Assembly: GCA_031270145.1 (NCBI GenBank)
Contig: JAISYD010000168.1
Span: 1-6,313 of the forward strand
Length of the DNA: 6,313 nucleotides
Source: Planctomycetota bacterium
GTDB lineage: Bacteria; Planctomycetota; SZUA-567
Direction of reading: 5' to 3'
Of the stretch, positions 1 through 5,582 are shown piece by piece. The position numbers and the translations under genes are program-made. Position 1 is the stretch's first letter, and each line of letters opens with the position of its first letter. Under the pieces are notes generated by a model. It had not been told where the DNA came from. It saw only the letters and a program-made list of their open reading frames with translations, and did not search any database.

Positions 1-1373
1 GTGGCGAAAAGCAGGGCGAAGACGGCCGCCTTGACGCTGCCCCAGATCAGCGGGACCAGCGAAAGTTTGGGTTCGCCGCCTTCCGGGCCGCTGGACTGCC
101 AGATAAAGGCCGGCCTTTCATGGCCCTCGTACAGCAGGCGCCGGAAAAAGCCGCGCCAGCCCGTTTCCGGATAGGCGGAGTCCAGCCTCTGGAATTCGAG
201 CCCGCCGTCGGATCTAAGCAGCAACAGGTTGTCTCCCCGGGAATTCAGAGCGATTTGTTCCAGTCCCGGGCTTGGGGCGGGGAAGCGGGCCAATTCATTC
301 CCGGTGGTGGAATGGAGCCAATCCAGGCTACCATCCCGCCGTCGGGCGAAGAAGGAGCGATCCCGGAGGCAGGGCGTGAACCGCGCCACCGCCTCGCCGC
401 CGACCGGCCAGGTCGCCGCCTGGCGCAGCCGGAATTCACCGCCCTCCCGGCGGGGGAACCATACCGATATCCCGCCCGAGGAATCGCCCGCCGCCAGGGA
501 ATAGTTGCCGCTCAGGAAAGCCAGGGCGGTTACGGCTCGGCGATCCCGGAAGGCCGGGATCACATCCCAGGGGACTTCGCTTTCCGGATCGCCGGTCAAG
601 TCCAGGGTTATGAGGTCGCCGCCCGAGGTTCCCAGGTACAGCCGTTCCCCCGAACGATTCAAGACGGCGGCGGACAGGGGGGCGGGCAGCTTGACCCGGG
701 TTTTCCTTTCTATGACCGCGCCTTTTCCCCGGGCAAGCAGTCCCTTAGCCGGGACAAGTCGTTTTTCCCGTACGGTTCCGTCGGCGTAAACCGCCACCGC
801 CAGGTAGGCGTTCTCGTCTCCCCGGAGCATGGCGTGGGCCGGCGAAGCCTCGCCGTCGTTCAGATCGACCTCCAGCAATTGTCTGGCCATGGGCTGGACG
901 GCGGGAGCTTCACCCGGCAAGTTTTTGAATTCGACGTCGATAAGCGCCAGGGCCAGGGTGTCGTCGCTCCGGAACAGGGAGAACTTTCCCTCCCCCAGGT
1001 CTTCCGCCTGGCGGATGGCCGCCGGCGAGCCCGGCAACCGCCGCCAGTCCGGAGGCGCGCTTCCGCCGTTCCGCTGGCTGACAAACCCTAGCCGTCCGTC
1101 CGTCAGCAACAGGCTGGCCGTCCGCGTCCGTCCGGACAAATCCGCCGCCACGGCCAGGGCCGCCACCTGTTCCGGTTTTATCTCTTCCGGAAGGCGGATT
1201 TCATCGATAAATTCGCGGCTGGCCGGCAGGAACAGAGGCGCCGCTTCCCGCAACATCAAGGCCGGCATGGCCGCCAAGGTGACTATGACGGCCATACCGG
1301 CGCAGGTTATGATTGCCGCGGCAGCCTGATCGATGAAACGGCTGAGGCGGGAGGAACTAGGGCATTTATCCAT
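1..1373 (-). CDS. pstC: PstC-type phosphate ABC transporter permease, long form with WD-like periplasmic domain (C-terminus outside window)
   Basis: Inner-membrane permease subunit of the high-affinity phosphate importer. The frame is open without a stop from the ATG at 1373 to the left edge, giving 457 residues (MDKCPSSSRL at the start). Residues 17-40 form one hydrophobic segment. A large, probably periplasmic, region follows with WD/beta-propeller-like units near 240-260, 280-306, 332-354 and 372-396 (for example SGERLYLGTSGGDLITLDL and LAAGDSSGGISVWF). Residues 418-429 (HERPAFIWQSSG) and 434-449 (EPKLSLVPLIWGSVKA) match the linker and the start of the permease core of long PstC proteins, as in Pseudomonas. 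The transmembrane permease core itself lies outside. The start codon is 10 bp after the pstS stop and has only a weak ribosome site, so coupling to pstS is likely. The identification rests on the linker motif and on adjacency to pstS. The propeller domain alone would not identify it. Confidence 0.85.
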   Translation of the reverse strand, partial: MDKCPSSSRLSRFIDQAAAAIITCAGMAVIVTLAAMPALMLREAAPLFLPASREFIDEIRLPEEIKPEQVAALAVAADLSGRTRTASLLLTDGRLGFVSQRNGGSAPPDWRRLPGSPAAIRQAEDLGEGKFSLFRSDDTLALALIDVEFKNLPGEAPAVQPMARQLLEVDLNDGEASPAHAMLRGDENAYLAVAVYADGTVREKRLVPAKGLLARGKGAVIERKTRVKLPAPLSAAVLNRSGERLYLGTSGGDLITLDLTGDPESEVPWDVIPAFRDRRAVTALAFLSGNYSLAAGDSSGGISVWFPRREGGEFRLRQAATWPVGGEAVARFTPCLRDRSFFARRRDGSLDWLHSTTGNELARFPAPSPGLEQIALNSRGDNLLLLRSDGGLEFQRLDSAYPETGWRGFFRRLLYEGHERPAFIWQSSGPEGGEPKLSLVPLIWGSVKAAVFALLFA

Positions 1374-1383
1374 TGGAAGGTTT

Positions 1384-2352
1384 CTATTTTTCCATAAGCT
1401 TGCGTTGCTCGGCCAGAATGTTGGCCGGCAGGGCGCCGTAGCCGTCGCGCTCCACCAATTCCTGCCCCTGCCGGGAGAGGATGAACTTGAGGAATTCCCG
1501 GGTGGCTGGCGGCAGCTCCTGCCCGGGATCCTTGGGTATGTAGACATAGAGGAGCCGGGCCAGCGGATACTTGCCGTTCAGGGCGTTGGCGAAGGTCGGT
1601 TCCACGAAGCCGCCGCCTTTCCCGTCCGCCAGCGGCACGACGCGCACCTCGGAGGTTTTATAGCCGATGCCGGAATAGCCGATGCCTCCCAGGTCGCCGG
1701 CCACGCCATTGACCACGGCGGCCGAGCCCGGCTGCTCCTTGACGGTATTCTTGTAGTCGCCGTTCCCCAGCGCGATTTCCTTGAAATAGGCGTAGGTTCC
1801 GGAGGCGGCGTTCCGGCCGTAGACGCTTAGCGCCCGATTCGCCCAGGCCCCGGTAAGTCCCACGTCACCCCAGTTGACCGCGGCGGCGTGGTTCAATTTA
1901 CGGGTCGAGGAAAAAATGGCGTCGGTTTGGGGCAGGGTCAGGCCGGGAACGGGGTTGTCCTTGTGGACATAAACCGCCACGCAATCCACCGCCACCGCCA
2001 CGGCGGTCGGCTTGAAGCCGCGCTTCCGCTCGAAATCCTCGATCTCCGAACTCTTCATCAACCTTGACATCGGGCCGATTTGGGCGGCGCCGGCGGCCAG
2101 GGCCGGCGGAGCGGTCGCGGAGCCCTTGCCCTCCACCTGGACGGCGACATTGGGGTAGATGCTCCTGAACGCCTCGGACCAAAGGGCCATGAGATTGTTC
2201 AGGGTGTCGGAGCCGACGGAATTGATGCCGCCGGCCACGCCCGACGCCTGGCGGTAATCCGGCGCGGAATCGGCCGCGCCGGCTAGCGCCGCCGTCAGGC
2301 AAAGGAAGCCGATTGCCGCCAAGGAACCCTTTTTCGCTCGTTTCGTCTGCAT
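1384..2352 (-). CDS. pstS: PstS phosphate-binding periplasmic protein
   Basis: Periplasmic substrate-binding protein that delivers phosphate to PstC/PstA. The protein is 322 aa from the ATG at 2352, chosen because AGGAGG sits 5 nt upstream and translation then opens with a clean signal peptide: basic n-region (KRAKK, residues 4-8), hydrophobic core 10-25, and likely signal peptidase I cleavage after AGA at 26. A longer frame from 2427 would place 25 non-signal residues in front and is rejected. Phosphate-binding loops are visible: SVGSDTLNNLM (45-55), GKGSATAPPAL (75-85), GPMSR (93-97) and YGRNAASGTYAYF (178-190). GIGYSGIGY (223-231) is typical of this PstS group. There is no lipobox cysteine, so it should be soluble. 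It is the first gene of the operon, followed by pstC, and probably responds to phosphate starvation through the candidate Pho box upstream. Confidence 0.95.
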   Translation of the reverse strand: MQTKRAKKGSLAAIGFLCLTAALAGAADSAPDYRQASGVAGGINSVGSDTLNNLMALWSEAFRSIYPNVAVQVEGKGSATAPPALAAGAAQIGPMSRLMKSSEIEDFERKRGFKPTAVAVAVDCVAVYVHKDNPVPGLTLPQTDAIFSSTRKLNHAAAVNWGDVGLTGAWANRALSVYGRNAASGTYAYFKEIALGNGDYKNTVKEQPGSAAVVNGVAGDLGGIGYSGIGYKTSEVRVVPLADGKGGGFVEPTFANALNGKYPLARLLYVYIPKDPGQELPPATREFLKFILSRQGQELVERDGYGALPANILAEQRKLMEK

Positions 2353-2357
2353 TTGAT

Positions 2358-2363
2358 CCTCCT
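2358..2363 (-). promoter_or_regulatory. Ribosome binding site of pstS
   Basis: On the minus strand this reads AGGAGG, 5 nt before the ATG at 2352. It is the strongest Shine-Dalgarno match in the window and decides the pstS start against the upstream in-frame ATG at 2427. Confidence 0.85.
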
Positions 2364-2378
2364 GAAGGGTGGAAAAAT

Positions 2379-2396
2379 GATTGGCGCGCGCCAATC
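2379..2396. repeat. Perfect 18-bp palindrome in the pstS leader
   Basis: GATTGGCGCGCGCCAATC is its own exact reverse complement over 18 bp; the flanking bases do not extend it. It lies 26-44 bp upstream of the pstS start codon and just upstream of the Shine-Dalgarno site, so it is probably in the transcribed leader. It could be an operator for a homodimeric regulator. With no spacer it would make a poor RNA hairpin, because some central bases must form the loop. The regulator is unknown. Confidence 0.6.
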
Positions 2397-2439
2397 GCGT
2401 TTCACAGGCGGAAGGATAGCCGGGCAATGTGCGGGCAAT

Positions 2440-2468
2440 ATGAGGGAATTGTGAGAAACGCGTTAGAA
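2440..2468 (-). promoter_or_regulatory. Candidate Pho box (PhoB-type site) upstream of pstS
   Basis: Read toward pstS, three 7-bp units are separated by exactly 4 bp: TTCTAAC, TTCTCAC and CCCTCAT (2462-2468, 2451-2457, 2440-2446). The 11-bp period is that of PhoB direct repeats (consensus CTGTCAT). The units match the consensus at 3, 4 and 5 of 7 positions, so the site is degenerate and the call leans on spacing and on its place 88-116 bp before the pstS start. A possible -10 (TATCCT on the minus strand, 2413-2418) lies 21 bp downstream, which is further than usual. Confidence 0.4.
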
Positions 2469-2500
2469 ACGGCGTTTATGAAAATAACCTTTTCCCCGCC

Positions 2501-2528
2501 TTGACGCTGGCGGCGGATCGCCTATCAT
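2501..2528 (+). promoter_or_regulatory. Sigma70-type promoter for the lipoyl-apbE-activase unit
   Basis: TTGACG (2501-2506, 5/6 to the -35 consensus) is followed after 16 bp by TATCAT (2523-2528, 5/6 to the -10 consensus). Transcription would start near 2535, leaving a leader of about 50 nt before the ATG at 2587. It points away from pstS and is the only strong promoter-like pair seen on the plus strand of this gap. Confidence 0.6.
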
Positions 2529-2562
2529 ATCCGGAGCCGCCGGACTTCCGAACGGCGGATCG
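2511..2562 (+). repeat. 10-bp direct repeat flanking the -10 region
   Basis: CGGCGGATCG occurs at 2511-2520, in the spacer between the -35 and -10 elements, and again at 2553-2562 in the leader. The start-to-start distance is 42 bp, about four helical turns, so both copies face the same side of DNA. This could be a pair of operator half-sites. In GC-rich sequence some chance repetition is expected. Confidence 0.35.
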
Positions 2563-2571
2563 GATCTTTTT
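2537..2571 (+). other. Possible leader hairpin followed by a T-run
   Basis: CCGCCG (2537-2542) can pair with CGGCGG (2553-2558) around a 10-nt loop. A run of five T (2567-2571) follows 8 nt later, just before the ribosome site AAAGG (2575-2579) of the lipoyl gene. The spacing between stem and T-run is too long for a standard terminator. An attenuator or translational control element is possible but not shown. Confidence 0.25.
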
Positions 2572-2586
2572 AGCAAAGGCGACTTC

Positions 2587-2829
2587 ATGGCCGATTACAC
2601 GGTTGTCCTTCCCTCGCTCGGCGACGACGCCGGCAACGAGGCCCAGGTGAGTTTCGTCTACGTCAAGCCCGGCGATACGGTGGAGATCGAAGCCGATTTG
2701 CTGGAAATGGTGACCGATAAGGCCACTTTCAACGTTCCCTCGCCAAAAGCCGGCAAAATCAGGAAAATCCTGGTGGGGGAGGGCGACAACGTCAAGGTGG
2801 GCGACGCCATCTGCGAAATGGAAATATAG
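2587..2829 (+). CDS. Stand-alone lipoyl-domain protein (E2-type)
   Basis: An 80-aa protein consisting of one complete biotinyl/lipoyl-carrier domain and nothing else. It starts MADYTVVLPSLG, the usual opening of E2 lipoyl domains. The modified lysine should be Lys45 within EMVTDKATFNVPSP (40-53); the TDKA context is that of lipoylated, not biotinylated (MKM), domains. KPGD (27-30) and VKVGD (69-73) are the two conserved turn motifs. It lacks the peripheral-subunit-binding and acyltransferase domains of E2 and is too short for glycine cleavage H protein. AAAGG lies 7 nt before the ATG. Its stop codon directly abuts the apbE start. A free swinging-arm carrier for a partner encoded elsewhere is the plainest reading; the partner is not in view. 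Confidence 0.85.
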   Translation: MADYTVVLPSLGDDAGNEAQVSFVYVKPGDTVEIEADLLEMVTDKATFNVPSPKAGKIRKILVGEGDNVKVGDAICEMEI

Positions 2830-3966
2830 ATGCCGGAATCTGGAGAAAGCTCGGAAACCGCCGACCCGCCGCCCCGGCGGCGCAAGGCGCATTTGGCTCC
2901 GCTTCCGGTCCTGGCCTTGTTGGCTCTGGCGCTGGGCTGGTTTTGGCGCGGCGACGATGCCGGCGCGGTCCGCGAATTCGAGGTGATGCGCACCTACGCC
3001 AGAATCGCCATTCCCGCCGGTTCCGGTTCGCACCTTCCGGCGTCCGATTTGGCCGATCTGGCGGAAAAGGCCGTCCGCGAAGTTGACGCCCTGATGAGCC
3101 CGTTCGGCGGGGACTCCGATGTCCGGAGGCTGAACGAGGCGCCGGCCGGCGCCTGGGTGGAGGTGAATCCCCTGACTTGGCGGGTGGTCATGGAGGCGCT
3201 CCGCTGGCACCGGTTGTCCGAAGGCGCCTTCGATCCCACCATCGGCCCGGTGAAAGGACTTTTCCAATTCAACCGGACCGAGGTTGATTCCTGGCCCGAT
3301 GCCCAGACCCTGGCGGAGGCCAGGGAGCGGGTAGGGGCGGAAAAGCTTCTTTTTGATCGGGAGGGGATGCGGCTGTCCTGGGAGCGGGACGGCATGATCC
3401 TCGACCTTGGCGCCATAGCCAAGGGCTTTGCCGTCGACCGGGCGGCCGAGGTCATCGCCGCCCAGGGAGTTAAGAACGCCATCATCGACGTCGGAGGCGA
3501 GTTGCGCTTGCTGGGCCAAAAGCCTGGCGAACCCCCCGCGCCGTGGCGCGTCGGCATCCGCCATCCCCGCGACGAAGGGCGTACGCTGGAGACGCTGGAA
3601 CTGTCCGGCCAGGCGGTGGCCACCTCCGGCGACTATGAAAATTTCTTTGTCCACCAGGGCCGGCGCTACGAGCACATCATCGATCCCCGGAGCGGGCTGC
3701 CGTTGACCGGGGGCGCGGCCAGCGTCACGGTGATCCATCCCCAATCCTGCCTGGCCGCCGACGCCATGGCCACCACCCTGTGCGTACTAGGCTCCGACCA
3801 GATCGACGAATTCATGCGCCGCCAGGCGCGGGGCCTGTTCAGTCGGGGCGTACGGGCGATTGTCCTGTTGGTCGGGCCGGACGGGGGTCTCCGCCGGCGG
3901 GAATTCAATCTTGACCAGGCCGGCGCTTTGCGGATCGAGGATAATCCGGTCGGGGAAGGCGAATGA
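2830..3966 (+). CDS. apbE: ApbE family FAD:protein FMN transferase, N-terminally membrane-anchored
   Basis: Mg-dependent enzyme that cleaves FAD and attaches FMN covalently to Thr/Ser of target redox proteins (for example RnfG/RnfD, NqrB/NqrC), acting outside the cytoplasmic membrane. It has 378 aa. Residues 1-20 are polar and basic near the end (RRRK, 16-19), and 21-39 form one hydrophobic helix without a lipobox cysteine, so an uncleaved anchor or signal is likely. Family motifs in order: MSPF (89-92), FDPTIGPV (134-141), LDLGAIAKGFAVD (191-203), IIDVGGEL (218-225), TSGDYENFF (265-273), HIIDPRSGLP (282-291) and the metal-site region ADAMATT (310-316). All expected motifs are intact, so it should be active. 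The start abuts the lipoyl gene stop, with a weak GGAAA 5 nt upstream, and the end overlaps the activase start (ATGA). No flavinylation target is encoded in the window. Confidence 0.93.
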   Translation: MPESGESSETADPPPRRRKAHLAPLPVLALLALALGWFWRGDDAGAVREFEVMRTYARIAIPAGSGSHLPASDLADLAEKAVREVDALMSPFGGDSDVRRLNEAPAGAWVEVNPLTWRVVMEALRWHRLSEGAFDPTIGPVKGLFQFNRTEVDSWPDAQTLAEARERVGAEKLLFDREGMRLSWERDGMILDLGAIAKGFAVDRAAEVIAAQGVKNAIIDVGGELRLLGQKPGEPPAPWRVGIRHPRDEGRTLETLELSGQAVATSGDYENFFVHQGRRYEHIIDPRSGLPLTGGAASVTVIHPQSCLAADAMATTLCVLGSDQIDEFMRRQARGLFSRGVRAIVLLVGPDGGLRRREFNLDQAGALRIEDNPVGEGE

Positions 3967-4748
3967 GCCGGCCGCCGCCGGCCGGCTTGCGGCTCGGCCT
4001 GGATCTGGGTTCCACCGCGGCCAAGGCGGTGTTGATCGACGCCGGCGGCGCCATACTCGCCACTCGCCTAGACGCCTCGGGACGGCCGCCCGACGAGGTT
4101 GTCGCCGATCTGTTGCGCGGTCTGCCGGACGGAGCGGGAACCGCCGCCGTGGCCGCCACCGGCTATGGCCGATCCCTGGTCGGCTGCGCGGAACGGAAAA
4201 TCACCGAAATCACCTGCCATGCCCGGGGGGTGGGGAAGCTGCACCCGGACGCCCGGTCCATCCTGGACATCGGCGGCCAGGACGCCAAGGCCATCCGCCT
4301 GGGGCGGGACGGCGGGGTGGAGGATTTCGCCATGAATGACCGCTGCGCCGCCGGCACCGGCCGCTTCCTGGAAATGGCGGCCCGGCGTTACGGCCTGGAA
4401 GTCGCCGGCCTGTCGGAGTTTTGCGGCCATTCCCCGGTCCAGGGCTCGAAGGGCGCCCCTTGGGAAATAAGCTCCACCTGCGTGGTGTTCGCCGAGTCGG
4501 AATTGATTGGCCTGAACGCCAGAGGGACGCCGCCAATTGAGGCGTTGCGGGCGGTGCACCGTTCCATAGCCAGACGGGTGTCGCTGCTGCTGAAACAGGT
4601 CGGCGCGGCCGAACCCCTTTATTTCACCGGCGGCGTGGCGCAAAACGCCGCCCTGGCCGCCGCCATCGGGGCTGAATGCGGCATGGCGATCCGGGTGGCC
4701 GAGCGCCCCCAGTTCACCGGCGCCCTGGGCGCGGCGCTTTCCGCCTGA
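3963..4748 (+). CDS. 2-hydroxyacyl-CoA dehydratase-type activase (BadF/BadG/BcrA/BcrD, HgdC-like ATPase)
   Basis: An ASKHA-fold ATPase whose known relatives are homodimers that hold one [4Fe-4S] cluster between subunits and use ATP hydrolysis to push a low-potential electron into 2-hydroxyacyl-CoA dehydratases or benzoyl-CoA reductases. At 261 aa it matches HgdC-type activases. Visible motifs: phosphate loop LGLDLGSTAAKAVL (11-24), TGYGR (66-70), DIGGQDAK (102-109), NDRCAAGTGRFLE (125-137), SSTCVVFAESE (171-181) and FTGGVAQN (221-228). Cys128 and Cys173 are the expected cluster ligands, one from each subunit. The start overlaps the apbE stop by 4 nt, with GGGGAAGG (3952-3959) just upstream. 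No dehydratase or reductase subunits are in the window, so the client is unknown; the gene is not a fused long-form activase. Confidence 0.9.
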   Translation: MSRPPPAGLRLGLDLGSTAAKAVLIDAGGAILATRLDASGRPPDEVVADLLRGLPDGAGTAAVAATGYGRSLVGCAERKITEITCHARGVGKLHPDARSILDIGGQDAKAIRLGRDGGVEDFAMNDRCAAGTGRFLEMAARRYGLEVAGLSEFCGHSPVQGSKGAPWEISSTCVVFAESELIGLNARGTPPIEALRAVHRSIARRVSLLLKQVGAAEPLYFTGGVAQNAALAAAIGAECGMAIRVAERPQFTGALGAALSA

Positions 4749-4765
4749 TTGCGCAAGGCGCAATC
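4747..4765 (+). repeat. Short hairpin after the activase stop
   Basis: GATTGCGC (4747-4754) and GCGCAATC (4758-4765) form a perfect 8-bp stem with an AAG loop, overlapping the activase stop codon. A second, mutually exclusive, inverted repeat, AATCCA/TGGATT (4762-4775), overlaps it. There is no T-run after it, so it is more likely an mRNA-stability or partial-termination element than a strong terminator. Confidence 0.45.
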
Positions 4766-4781
4766 CAGTTGGATTTATGGG

Positions 4782-4788
4782 AAAGGAG
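4782..4788 (+). promoter_or_regulatory. Ribosome binding site deciding the SDR start
   Basis: AAAGGAG lies 9 nt before the ATG at 4798. It falls inside the reading frame if the upstream ATG at 4777 is used, and nothing like a ribosome site precedes 4777. The 4798 start also begins MFDLSGKTALVTG, the normal family N-terminus. Confidence 0.75.
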
Positions 4789-4797
4789 AAATTTCAT

Positions 4798-5553
4798 ATG
4801 TTCGATTTGTCGGGAAAAACCGCCTTGGTGACCGGTTCCGGCCGGGGCATCGGCTTGGTGTTGGCCCGCGGCTTGGCCAAGGCCGGGGCTAGGGTGGCGG
4901 TCAACGATTTGCGGGACGACATTGTCGGCGCGGCTCGCGAAACTTTGCGGCGGGACGGTATTGAGGCGGCGGGCGCGGCTTTTGACGTCACGGATCGCGA
5001 GGCGGTCCGCGAGGGGATTGATCGCCTGGAGCGGGATGTCGCCCCGCTCGACATTCTGGTCAACAATGCCGGCATCCACCGCCGCGCCCCGCTGGCCGAG
5101 ATGTCGGCCGAGGATTGGCGGCTGGTCATCGAAACCAACCTGACTTCCGCCTTTTTGGTGGGGCAGCGGGCGGTGCGGGGCATGATTGCCCGGCGGAGCG
5201 GCAAGATAATCAACATCTGCTCGCTCAATTGCGAATTGCCCCGGCCGTCCATCGGCAATTACGCCGCCGCCAAGGGAGGGCTGGTCCTGTTGACCCGCTC
5301 CATGACGGTTGAATGGGCCAGGCACAACATCCAGATAAACGGCATCGCTCCCGGCTACATCCTTACCGAAATGACCAAACCCCTGTACGAGGACCCGGAA
5401 AAGAACGCCTGGATCATCGGCCGCACTCCGGCGGAACGCTGGGGCAGGCCGGAGGAACTGGTCGGCGCCGCGGTTTTCCTCGCCTCCGCCGAGGCGGATT
5501 TCGTGAACGGCCATGTCTTGTTCGTCGATGGCGGCATGCGCGTCGCCTTGTGA
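4798..5553 (+). CDS. idnO: SDR family oxidoreductase, gluconate 5-dehydrogenase (IdnO)-like
   Basis: NAD(P)-dependent short-chain dehydrogenase, 251 aa. Characterised IdnO/Gno proteins interconvert 5-keto-D-gluconate and D-gluconate in the cytoplasm. Rossmann motif TGSGRGIG (12-19), NNAG (89-92) and the catalytic set Asn114, Ser142, Tyr155, Lys159 are all present. Specific resemblance to E. coli IdnO as I recall it includes KIINICS (136-142), the ARHNIQINGIAPGY stretch (174-187), TEMTK (190-194) and FVNGHVLFVDGGM (235-247). The substrate is inferred: this SDR branch also contains enzymes for other keto-sugar acids and polyols, so exact specificity is uncertain. The gene follows the activase by 49 bp and precedes the RraA-like gene by 29 bp, which fits a sugar-acid pathway pair. 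The first in-frame ATG at 4777 was rejected on ribosome-site position. Confidence 0.8.
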   Translation: MFDLSGKTALVTGSGRGIGLVLARGLAKAGARVAVNDLRDDIVGAARETLRRDGIEAAGAAFDVTDREAVREGIDRLERDVAPLDILVNNAGIHRRAPLAEMSAEDWRLVIETNLTSAFLVGQRAVRGMIARRSGKIINICSLNCELPRPSIGNYAAAKGGLVLLTRSMTVEWARHNIQINGIAPGYILTEMTKPLYEDPEKNAWIIGRTPAERWGRPEELVGAAVFLASAEADFVNGHVLFVDGGMRVAL

Positions 5554-5572
5554 GTCCTGGGTTTGTTCGAAT

Positions 5573-5577
5573 GGGAG
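5573..5577 (+). promoter_or_regulatory. Ribosome binding site of the RraA-like gene
   Basis: GGGAG lies 5 nt before the ATG at 5583. It overlaps an alternative in-frame ATG at 5571, which has no comparable site of its own; the 5571 start would only add MGEK. Confidence 0.6.
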
Positions 5578-5582
5578 AAAAA

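Noticed and set aside
120..1329. Open frames on the plus strand, including one of 323 codons at 120-1091
   Set aside because: They lie antisense to the pstC frame, which is open throughout from 1373 and carries the PstC linker motif.
2353..2427. Longer pstS start at 2427
   Set aside because: It would add 25 residues before a normal signal peptide, and the AGGAGG site clearly serves 2352.
2476..3744. Long open frame (422 codons) on the minus strand, antisense to the lipoyl and apbE genes
   Set aside because: It covers two genes with unmistakable family motifs on the plus strand and is explained by GC-rich codon bias. Its translation has no recognisable motif and a skewed composition.
5313..5582. 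Upstream extension of the RraA-like frame to an ATG at 5313
   Set aside because: It runs out of frame through the 3' end of the SDR gene, has Arg/His-rich non-homologous content, and a proper ribosome site precedes 5583.
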